Positions 1-12,000 of a DNA stretch of 64,000 nucleotides are shown here, piece by piece. Made by a program: the position numbers and the translations under genes. The stretch's first letter is position 1. The number at the start of each line of letters is the position of its first letter. The DNA is taken from assembly GCF_030445035.2 (NCBI RefSeq), contig NC_080699.1, positions 620,001 through 684,000 of the forward strand. The letters run 5' to 3'. The DNA is from Dasypus novemcinctus (lineage: Eukaryota > Chordata > Mammalia > Cingulata > Dasypodidae). Below the pieces are notes generated by a model that was given only the letters and a program-made list of their open reading frames with translations, made no database searches and was not told the origin of the DNA.

Positions 1-3000
1 TTTTGCTGAAGCTAAATCTGAAAGTATATGTGAATTATATTCATCTGAGAATGAGCATATACCTCCCTTCATTGATTCTACCTCACGTGTTCAAGATAGA
101 TTTTTTAGTTTCTCACAGCCTATCTTAGCTCAGCAAGATAACTTTGGATTTCAGAAGCAGTTGGATCTACAAAGAAAAGTTCTGCATTATGGCCAAAGAG
201 CCCAAAAAGAATTGCTAGTACAGAGACAAACATCTTTGCAGCAACAAATACAGAAACATCAAGAGACTTTGAAGGCTTTCTTTAAAGATAATCAGGTATG
301 TTTTAAATTTGAAAATCTAAGAACTAGACAATGGAGGGGAGATAACCTGACTCACATGAGCTAAATATTAGATTTAATGCTAAGTCTAGGTCAGATTTTA
401 AATTATTGAGGATAATTGAATTAACCTTAACTGCTTTAGTTTTCTTCTATAAACAATGTGGAAATTAAAACATAGAAATTTATTTACTCACATGATTTTT
501 GAGGTTGAGGTTTTTGAAGCACAATTAAATAACCTACTAATTTCAGCCAGTAGTTTGTTACAACCACATTCAAACACCATTAAAGACTGTCATTTGAAAT
601 TTTGTTATAAGGGGTTTTGAGTTTACCATAAGATTAAAGTTGCAAAATAACTAGTTAGTAGAACTAACTTATGCAGTACCAGGGCTTGTTGACATTTGTG
701 TATGAATTAAAATAATTACCATCTTTCTCTTGAGTGACAATATTATCTGAGGCTTGTGGTAAAACCAGCATGTTCTTAGGCTGGTGGAGAGCTGGAGCTG
801 CTGGTTGTAATTGAGGTGCCAAGAGAAACCTAGCACATACTCAAGATAATCATCATTTCCATTAAGAGTGTATTTTCCTTTGATATTTAGAAGAAGCTTG
901 AGTTGGGTCTTCTGGAGATTGGCTGGATGGAAGGAAAAGTAATGGCAAAGAAAAGCAGAGGCAGATACTCAAGTATAATCTCTTATTGAAAGGTCTGGGG
1001 CTGGGAATGCTTATATTTTTCATTGTAAATATTCCCTTCCAGTACTGGAAGCATATCTCAGATAAAGTTGCAGTAGTATAATTGATGAGCTCTTTGTATC
1101 TCCCTTAGGAAGGAAGTGTCATCCCCCACTCTTACCTGCCTGCTTTTTCAGACATGTAAGCCCAAAGTGGAAAATGACATAAGAACCCAGAAGATGGAGC
1201 AGCTCAGAGAGTGGTTTCCTCATCTCGAAGACCCAGCACAAGATGCCCAGGAAGGCATTAGGCATGCAGATGGGAGCAGCTCTGATGATAATCAGCTGCT
1301 TTCAGGAGATGCAGCCACACAGAGTGGTAGGACCACTTGTTGTATTTTATTGTAATTATTCTTCTGAGTTTCATTGCTTTCACTCCCTTCAGCTTGGTGG
1401 CTGAAGGAAACTTTGTAGTATGTTAATATGTTTAACCTTGCCTAACGTTGTCCCTTGACTTGATAGGTGAGCATCTGGGTAGGAGATCCTCCAAGCCACC
1501 TCTAGCAAAGGTTAAATGTGGATTAGACTTGAACCAGCACGAACTTAGTGCTATTCAAGAAGTAGAATCACCAGGAAGTGGGAAAACTTCTATACCAGGT
1601 AAGTAGATGGTTTGATAAAATTTGATTTTTTATGGTTTGCCGGTTTTCTACATTTTTTCAAGATGTGAAATTTTTTTGTTAAAGAAACTTTAGCTGTGAC
1701 TATCCATGAAAGGAATTATTTATGTAAACAGTATTTAAAATTTGGACTTAAAGAAATGAAGCATATGGCGTAACCATTTTATCTTGTATATGGTAAAACA
1801 GTAGGCTGTAGTCAAAATTTTTCAGTATCCTATATTCTGACACCCTTACTTCCCTCTGCTTCCTTTTTCCTTCCTGCCTAATAAACGTGTTTCTTTAGCA
1901 TGTAACTTAGTTTTTTCTTCTTTCCCTTACAGCTTTCATTCTTCACTTATCTTGAGCTCTCTTTTCTGATTTGGAAGATTTCAGAATAATCTCTTTAATC
2001 TTGGGTGTTTTGAAGTCTTCTTGATGACTTAACCTTGGTGTGTGCCTTTTGGCATTCATTATGCTGGACACTTGACAGTGAACACCCCTCAGTTGTGGGA
2101 AATGTTCTTCTATTTTCTTTTTTAATTTCATCTTCATTTTCTCTGTGTAAAAACCTTTTAGTTGGAAGTTGGACCATCTAAAGAATATATTCTTAATGAA
2201 GATAATATTACTCAGGTGAAAATTGGTTCTTGGGGAAGTGAAAAAAAGTCTTAATCTTTTTTTGTGCAATGCACGATATACAGTTTACCTGTAGTTATTA
2301 AAATTTCATAGAGATAGAGGGCAGTTAGGGGGGAAATGCCTAAAAAAGGCTCCTTTAGGCGTTGATGATTTAAAAAGATTAAGAAGCAGATGTGGCTCAA
2401 GTGATTGTGCTACCATCTGCCATATAGGAGGTCCAGGGTTCAGTTTCCGGGGCCTCCTGGTGAAGGGAAGCTGGCCCGTGCAGGAGTGCTGGCCCTCACA
2501 GAGAACTGGCCCTTAGGGAGAACTGGCGCAGCAAGATGATACAACAAAAAGAGACACAGAGGAGAGACAATAAGAGACGCAGCAGACCAGGGAGCTGAGG
2601 TGGCGTAAGAAATTGCACACCTCTCCTACTCCGGAAGGTCCCGGGATTGGTTCCCAGTGCCACCTAAAGAGAAGACAGGCAGACACAGAGGAACACACAG
2701 TGAATGGAGGCAGAGCAGACAGCGAGCGCAAAGCGACAGGGGACGGGGTGGGGGAGAATAAAGAAATCTAAATTTAAAAAAAAAAGCACTGATCTGTGTT
2801 GGTCTTCCAATTTTCTTTTCTCTCCCTGTTCATTTTCCTTCTGGTTCTGCTTTCTGGGTAATTTTTTTAACTTTTTTCCTAACTTTGTTCTGAATTTTTA
2901 TTTTGAATATCAAATTGTAGTTTCTAAATCTTGATCTTTTTCTGTTTGTTTTCCTTTTTCATGGCATCCTGCTGTTTTATGGATGCAAAATGTTATTTTC

Positions 3001-6000
3001 TTCGAATTTTTATAGTTTTGGGGTTTTATTTTTATACTTTCTTTGGTATCTGCATTATTTGAGTTCTTTTGTTTGTTTTTGTTTCTGACTTAGGTTTTGA
3101 AGGCTTTGCTATATTATTTTGCCTATTTGACTAGGACCCTATAAAGATTAACTGGAAGTTCTTTGTATGGCTGGCCCTATTTAGTGTTAGATCTCATTGG
3201 AAAGAGTGGTGTTTTAATGGAGACCCTTGACTTAGTATCAGTGGTCTTTTCCCTGAGGCACTTGGCGTTTGGTTTTCTCCAGGATCCTCAAGTCTATGGG
3301 GCCCGTGTCTCAGCATGGAGGACACACCTTCCTTCAGTACCCCTGGCCTCCTTACGACATCTCACTGCCCCTTCCACCCTTGTTTCCTTTTTCTGCCTGA
3401 AGCCCCTGAATTTAGAGAATTTCTCCAGAGAATAAATCTTCAGAGTTGTTGGAGGACAGGGATCTGGGGAGAGGAGGAATCTTAACTATTCTAACTGCAT
3501 GTTTTTATATGTTTTTCCTGTTTTCAGTTCTCTGGCTCTTGTCTGCCTTTTTCATACCTCAGGCCTTTAATTCCCAGGTTTTTCTGGAGTTCTGCATAGT
3601 AAATTATCTTGTTTCTTTGGGTATTTCCAAACCCTTAGCCTGTTTGCTTAGTTCTTTTCATTTTTATATCAAAGTATTACATTTAGAGAAGTGCAGTCAT
3701 GAAGTGTTGATTTTTAGTGATTTATCACAAAGTCAGCATACCCACTTGAGGACAAGTCTGGAAAACCTTGGAGACCCTGTACCTCTCTTTGGCCCTCCCA
3801 GTTATAGCTCCTCTCTGAAGACTCCTGTCCTGATATGCTACCCACAGATTAATTGTGGTTATCTGTGGGTATTACTCCTTATTATACTATTAGCTTATCA
3901 TAAATTCTTAGAACTCCTATGTTTTTTAAATTCTTATTTATTTAAAGTCTTATATAAGCCATTGTAAATACATTCTAAGTTCTCCATACATTTTTCCTGT
4001 GGTTAGTCAATACTGAAGTATAATTTAGTATTGGTAAGAAGGAGTATCATTAAAAACTAAGTAAAATTGAAGTAAAATAATTTAAAGGCTTGACTGTCAA
4101 AGATTCTTCTTACACAGATCGAAAAGTTTTAAGAGTTTAGCTTTTTGCTCATAATTTAAATTGCCATTTTAGTTTTAGCTAGCTCTAGAAACCTAAGTGG
4201 AAATCTGATGAGTCAATTCTTTTTCTTTCTAGGTAAAACAGAATTTTATCAAGATAGAGACCCCATGAGGGTCTCAATAAGCCGAGAACAAAGTTTACTT
4301 GGTAGCTCACTGGACGGTGATCCATTTGGTCATCTTCAGCCAGTTGCCCAGAAGAATGCCTATGGTGATTGCGATGAAGCAGGTGAGAGAGAAATAAATT
4401 GAAAGTTATATTACAGTGCCCAAGGTTTGGGGAATTACTGTGCATGAGGATGTGTGGACAAAGGATATTTACTGTAGCGTAATTTATAATAGTGACGAAT
4501 GGTAAGTAACCTCAGTAATTGTTGATAACAGAATCATCATGGCACACAGGTACTATGTAGTTGTATACCGTTGTTAAAAGAATGAGGGGGAAAATGTGTC
4601 TGTGCATATAAAAGTATCTGAAATGATAATCACCAGTATGTTCACACAGGCTACCTTTCTTGGAGACTGGGCTTGTATGTCTGGTATTCTAAAGGAGCTG
4701 CTTCATGTATATTTTTAAATAATTGGAAAATAAAGAGAATTGTAAGGGGAAAAAATTTCTCACTTCTATCACCCAAACACAACCAATGTAAATTTTCTTG
4801 CTTTTGAATTTATGCATATATATGAAACAACAAGCTATTTCCTATGCGCAACATTGCTTATTGACCCTGGAAAGCATAGTTTTAGTACTATTTTAGTTCT
4901 AGGCAATTTCTAAGTGGTTTACGTCTTTGAACCAGATTTCTTTTTATTTTAACTGTCCTATAACTAACTTGGATAATTGATATCTTAGTTTGAATTTATA
5001 GCTTAATAGAATGAGAGATGATTTATTGGACTTACCCCACTCAGCTAGCATGGAGTTGAAGAAGGTCAACCACCACACCATGGAGCCTAGAGTGCCTACA
5101 ACTGAAAGCAGGAGGATTGCATCCAGTATCCATGTGGAATCTAAGCCCCCACTTGATATAGATGTGCAATGGACACAACCAGTCCAATGTCCACAGAGAA
5201 AATGTGGCATTGGTGTGGGAAGGGTGGCCATGGTAGCTGCTGGGTGTGGGGAGTGGGAGGAAGAGATGAGATGGGGAGGCGTTTTCGGGACTTGGAGTTG
5301 TCCTGGGTGGTGCTTCACAGACAACTACTGGACATTGTAGATCCCCCCAGGGCCCACTGGATGGAACGTGGGAGAGTGTGGGCTATGATGTGGACCATTG
5401 ACTATGGGGTGCAGTGATGCTCAGAGATGTACTTACCGGGTGTGGTGGATGTGTCATGATGATGGGAGAGAGTGTTGCTGTGGGGGGAGTGGGGGGTGGG
5501 GGCAGTGGGGTTGAATGGGACCTCATATTTTTTTAATGTAATATTTTTTAAAAAATGAATAAATTGAAGTAGGACGCCCTAGCCATTGGGCCAGGTCTGC
5601 TTCCCAAGAAACATACTTTTAATGTACACAGTCTCCTTTAATAATGTCATGGTAACAATGAGGCAGAAATTTTGAGTTTATATCTGGGAATTTTTATAGA
5701 ATTCCATTCTATTTTATAAACTGCTCACAGACTACCATATGTCTTAGCTAGCTTTCTTAAAAATGTTGGCTCTTGGGAATAAGAGAAATCAACTCAGAAT
5801 ACTTGAATTGTTAATATTGAGACAGAGCATGTAATGTTTATGTTTTAATATGTCAACTATGCAGTATGGTAGTTTACATTAAAAGCAATATGTACTCATG
5901 AATTTCAGAAGCATTACAGGGTATAAAGAAGTAAAAATTACTCCTTATCCTAGCATTCATAAGCAACCACTGATTACACATCAGTGTTTGTCTTTTCTTG

Positions 6001-9000
6001 TAGGCATTTTCTTAAATTTGAAATCATATGTATTTATTATTGAATATTCTTGCTTCTTCCCTTAAAATAATTAAAAAAGTATTTCCCATCACATTGGCTT
6101 TTTTCTGGGTCTTAGACCTAGTATACAAATATTTTTTAAAGGGTTTTATTCATAGAATAATAATAAACACAGTTTTCCAGGAAAAAGTGTGTCATGGTTA
6201 CTAGTAAATGTTTTTAAGGAATAATAAAATGAATTTTGTATAAGGCAATTCTTTTATTTTTTTAAAAAGATTTATTTATTTCTCTCTCCTTCCCCCCCCA
6301 GTTGTCTGCTCTCTGTCCATTCGCTGTGTGTTCTTCTGTGACCGCTTCTATCCTTATCAGCGGCACGGGGAATCTGTTTCTTTTTGTTGTGTCATCTTAC
6401 TGTGTCAGTTCTCCGTGTGTGTGGCGCCATTCTTGGGCAGGCTGCACTATCTTTCGTACTGGGCAGCTCTCCTTACAGGGTGCAGTCGTTGTGCATGGGG
6501 CTCCCCTACGCGGGGGACACCCCTGCGTGGCATGGCACTCCTTGCGCGCATCAGCGCTGCACGTGGGCCAGCTCCACACGGGTCAAGGAGGCCTGGGGTT
6601 TGGACCCAGGACTTCCCGTGTGGTAGATGGACACCTTATCCATTGGGCCAAGTCCGCTTCCTAAGGCAATTCTAATAAGCCGTATATGAAAGTAAAGCAG
6701 GAAATGGTGCCCTCTAGTGCTCGAGTGCTAAAAATTTGATTTGTCCTAAACCAAACTTTCTTTTTTCATTTGGAATTCTAAAATCCATTTTTCAGTCACG
6801 GTCAAGGAGTCTGTTTTTGAGAATTGTGGAGTATTCAGTTATGCTGTGGAGAAAGAACAGTGTACACATCTGAGTCCAGCTGTGAAGCCAGATTGTAAGG
6901 TTAGTAAATTGTTACTGCATGCTAAAATGTTTGAAGAGCTATTTGGCTTCATATTCTTTAATACCTGCCTTATCTGAGATCTGCTCCTAACTGAAGTGGA
7001 TCAATGATGAAAATAGCCAAATCTGAGCATCAGGAGACCTTCTTGTCCCCCTGATGCATGATCTCTATAGTTCTGAGAAGCAGTAGTTTGAAAGGTGTTG
7101 TGCGTGCTTGTGGGCACATGTATGTGTGATAACTGAGATTGCTAGTGGGTGAAGGAGATTGGGGGTGTATGTGAGTGTGAGTGTGTGTGTGAAAGGCAAA
7201 CAGTTCTGAGCAATGATGAGAAGGTTTCATGACTGACCTTTTATAATTATGAAGGCTTCTACACTTGACCTGAGCTCAGTATTGATAACTGCTGATACTG
7301 GTGAATGAGGTATCCTGTTTTCTAGATGTTATTTCTTATATTGTGGTGTAATGTTCGCCTTGATTTTCAGGGTAAAGCTCTAGAGATTTCTTATGAGCCA
7401 CTGTCTTCAGTAACTGTTTCTACTGGGAGCTTTTTAAGTTGTGAAAACCCAGATTTGAGCCTTACAGATCCAGGTGAGATCATTCAAAATGTATGGGGTA
7501 AACTGAAGCACCAGCAACAGTCGAGTTGCAGTTCAGTGGTGGAAGGAAGCATTGTTTTTTTTAACAACATGGTAGGGAGGAAATTGTTTCTTTAAATCTC
7601 AAAAGTAAATTATTCATGCCTGATAAACTGTGGGACATTGTGGTATTCCAGGCATGGCTGGAAGTCAGAGGCTTGCAGACCCAGAGCAATGCTTTGTGGA
7701 TCCCAGCTCTACTTTGAAAAGTATTTGCTTGTCACAGTTCCTGTTCAGTGGAACTCTCTCAGCACATTTCTAGGGTGTGCCCCTTGGCATATTGCTGTGC
7801 CTTTCTACCAAAATAGGAGGTGCCCAGCCATCAAAAGCAACGTAGTGTCAAATATTTTCATTAAACTCAGCTTTGAAAGTCATTTCAGAGGACCCTAACC
7901 AATAAGAATCTACTGCTGGAAAAGAGGAGGAGACAACTACTCTTAGTTTTACACAGTTGCTTCACCATGAGTTCTTTATCAGAGGCTGAGCTCTTCCTGA
8001 CACTCGCCATTCTCTGTTGTTTGCAGAGGACGAATTCACATCTGATCAAATGCACATTCAGCAGATCATAGACAAGTACATAAATGAAGCAAATTTGATG
8101 CCTGAAAAAACTGACTTTCGGGGTAAAATTATTTTGAACAAATACTTTCATATAAAATTGTTTTTTAATTTTTAACCTTACGTCCTTATTAAAGGAGGGA
8201 CTGAGCTTTGTGTTTTTATAAAATTCTGCAGCAGAATTAAAACGTGGAAAGCACTGGGGGCATGTAAGAAGAGAGGAGATCTGGTGTGCACAAGCCTGAA
8301 GAGCTTGCAGCTGAAGTTACCTAGCAGATCTTTCTTTTCCATTGTGATGTTAGCTGTGAAGGCTGGGATGGTAGTGCTCAGATTGAGAAAAAGAGCTTAG
8401 AGTTCCAGTTTGACCTTTACTAGCTGGGAGACCATGGTCAGGTTATTCTCCAAGCTATGAAAGAGTACGTTGGAGATTAAAGGAGAAAGTGCGCAATGCC
8501 TGCCCCATGTGACACTCAATGTAATGAGGTTTTTTTGTTTTTAAATCATTGATCCTGAAGTGAGCTAAATGAGAATGACAAAACTCAAAACAATGATCAG
8601 ATTTGGTCTCCTTACTCCTAATTAATCTCATAAGGCTTTGGGGCTAGTAGAAATGGAAATTTATATTTGTTAAAGTTTTGGTCACTACAAGTATCTATTT
8701 TTTTTTTTTTTTTTTTTTGTACTTTTCAAATCATTAATTTGAAAGCATCTGCTGATAATGAAAAAAATGTAAGTAATTTTGTTGAATTAGAGTTACCCAA
8801 AAATGATCTTTTCTGTGCTTGTTCTTAGTACTAGCTTTATTTTAAAATTTAAAAATTATCTTGGGAGGGAGTGGATATAGCTCGGTGGTTGGCCACCTGC
8901 TTCACATGTATGAGGTCCTGGGTTCACTCTCTGGTACCTCCTAAAAATAATAATAAAGTAAAATAATTAAATAAATTTATCTTTTCTTTTCTCTAAGTTC

Positions 9001-12000
9001 CAACAGTTGACCTTGACTTTCCAGAATTGGAACACACTTTTCCAAATTTTCATCGTCAGCTCTTTAAACCCTTAGAACCACATCCGGACTCTGATTTATC
9101 GTCATCATCCTCTGGTATTTCTCAAGAGAACCCAGACATTTCCAAGGTATATTAAAATTCACTGCAGTGAATTTCCAAGAATGGTTTTGAGTCATTTTTT
9201 GTATTAGAACAATGGTTCTTAACCTTGGCTACCTCTTAGTATCATGTGAAAAGCTTTCAAAAATTCCTTAACGCAGACTATACCCCAGAATCTTTGGGTG
9301 TGCTCAGGTATTAGGATTTTTTAAAAAGCTCCTGAAGTGATTTCTGCATTAGAATTTTGTCTTAACAGTCTTAGGTAGTGGCTGTGACCCTTGAAAGTCT
9401 TGAGATTGTTTTGTTAGTTTTAATTGAGTGGTAGAGTTTTTTTATGTTTGTTTTCACTTTAATGAAATTAACCTTTAAACAGGTGAAGTAAGTGTTATTT
9501 GCAAAATTTTAAAGTCTCTTCCTCCACATAGCTCTGCTCATCAAAAAATGATCCTGTCCTGTGGTGAACTCTTACCTAATTTACAATTTGTTTTTTGTCT
9601 AATCTGAAGAAAAAGATGCCTCTCCTCTTGACTAAAAAGGATGAATTGGATTTGAATGAGCAAGTTTTTCTTGTAATGTAAGGTGGTGATGAAGGAAGAA
9701 TAATAATAAAGGAACATAGTGCTTATTGATTCAGCCTTTCCCTGCTGTTTTTCTCAGAGCTCAAATTCTTCATCTGAAAGCCACCATGCTGCTCTGTCCT
9801 CTCGAAGCACAGTCTCTTCTACAGCTCTGAGGAGGACCAGCTCACATTCTTTTCTAAAAGCAGACCTGAACCAGCAACTTGACCCTAACTCAGTTGGTGC
9901 TGCAGCTCAGAGTTTTGCTACAAAAAATATTGAGGGTATGTATTAAGTTAGAAAATGTTAAAACCTGATACTTTTTTGTGGTTCTTTATATCCATTTTCC
10001 TTGAAAAGTATATCTTGCAGCTTACTTTTGTCTTTACCCCTGTCCATACCTCTGTCACCAGTATTACAAGTTGTTTCTTCAATTGTGTATGTTTATTTAA
10101 ACATATATATGTAACAAAATATATGCTTCGTTTCCATTTTTTATAATACCAAATTCTGTATTCCTCAATTTCTCTATCCCAACTTACCCAGTAAAAGTGA
10201 TCACTTAATGTTTAAGTAGCCTTTAAAACTTTTTGAACTGATACATATAGATTTACGAAATACAGATACATTTTTTAGTCAAAAGTCCTGTTATTAAATC
10301 AACACTTCTCTTATGGGGGGAAAAGTCCTCATGGTGTCTAATAGTCATGTTGTCTTTATTAAATCGTATCAGAATAAGGAGAAAATAAATTGTGTGAGCT
10401 ATAGAGTTATTTGAAAACTGTCTTTGAGTTTCATAATCATCTTTATACACATCAGTTTTCACTCCTAAAATTGTAGGAAGTAACTGGACTATAAACATTT
10501 TAGTGTATAGCTCTTAAGAGGTATTTATTTGCAATTTAGTAAAAAAACTAGTCTAAAGTTTTTATCTGTAGTCAAATTATATAATAATGATTAACTGAGT
10601 TTTTAAACTTTTTGATGCAGGATGTGAACAACCTTTTCAACAGCTTCTGCCAGGATTTTCTTCACAGGAGAGGAGCCAGCATCCTGATCTACCAAGTATT
10701 TTTAGCATTGAAGCAAGAGATCCTTCCCAAGGCATGGAAAATCAGAACTACTCCTCTGAACAGAGTGAAATATTACAAATTAAGAAAAAAGGTGTTCATT
10801 TCCAGCCCTCTGTAGAAAATTTGCCAAGTTCAGTTTTCAGTTCATCTGATGAGGCTCATGTATTTGATCAGTTAAATGTACAACATAGCACTCCATGTTG
10901 TTCTACCTCCAGTGATTGCTCAATGAAAGAACAACTAGAAAGCAGAAAAGAAAGACAGTGCTTTGAAGAACTATTAGAAAAAGGGGTTGACACAAGGTTA
11001 GAGCGTCAAGGATTTATTAAAGATGATAACAACAGAAGCTGTAGGGTTTTAGGCGTGAATCCTACAGAGGAAACCGACTCTCAGTTATGGGTGAGAACAG
11101 TGGAGATGGGAACACCACAGTCATTAACTATGCAGAATGAAAACTATTTTGAGAATTCAGCTAAAACTGAAACTCCAGAAATCTTAAGAAATCCCTCTCC
11201 ACTGGCACCATCAGAGTGCTTTGTAAGTTCTGGATCATTGTCAATACAGAGCTCTATTCCAGTTTGGGTAAGTGGAGTCTAAATGGTAAGATTTTCCTGA
11301 TTAATCAGAAAGGTTGTTTTGAAGCAGAATTCATGAGAAGTAACAAGAGTTTCTCATTAATACTTCCATCTGTGGCATTCAAGCTTGACATCATTGGAAC
11401 CCTCCAATGAAATGAAACTCCAAAGGATAGGTGACATTCGAGACATTTTTACAAAAGATCCTTCCTCCCAACTCAGAGAACCTTTTCTGGGTTCCCTGAG
11501 AAATGATAGTTTGGCCAGTTTCAACACTTTAAGTTTGAAAAACTTTATTGCGCTGCACTGAATTAATCTATAGTTAGAATAATTGTAAGTAGACTATAAT
11601 CTTGTTTCAACCCCAATCAAATGGACATGGTTTTTACCTTCTGATATTATGTACAGTAAGTTTAATTATCCTTTCACAGATAAGTATATTATTATAGATT
11701 GAAAACAAAGCACTGTTTTGGCTGCTTGTGGTTTTTGGAAATGTTTTTAATTGTTGCCCATTGTTTAAAGATATTTCCTTTGAAAAATAAAAAATCAGGG
11801 CCTGCAGTGGTCCACATTTGGCTGTAATCAAGTAGCAGCTGCTTTAGCCACAGGGTATGTCCTCTGTCACCTCCACATCCTCTGGTTAGGCTACATGTAA
11901 AATATATCTGCCTGGTCCTACAAATTTGGGTTTGTAAATCCTTGCATTAGATGTTTGTGGACATTTACCACACTGTTTCACCATATCCACATAATGCTCT

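Noticed and set aside
3446..3967. 173-codon hydrophobic frame in a CEP295 intron
   Set aside because: T-rich intron sequence yields Leu/Phe-rich chance frames. No start context, no known domain, and it lies in an intron with intact flanking splice sites.
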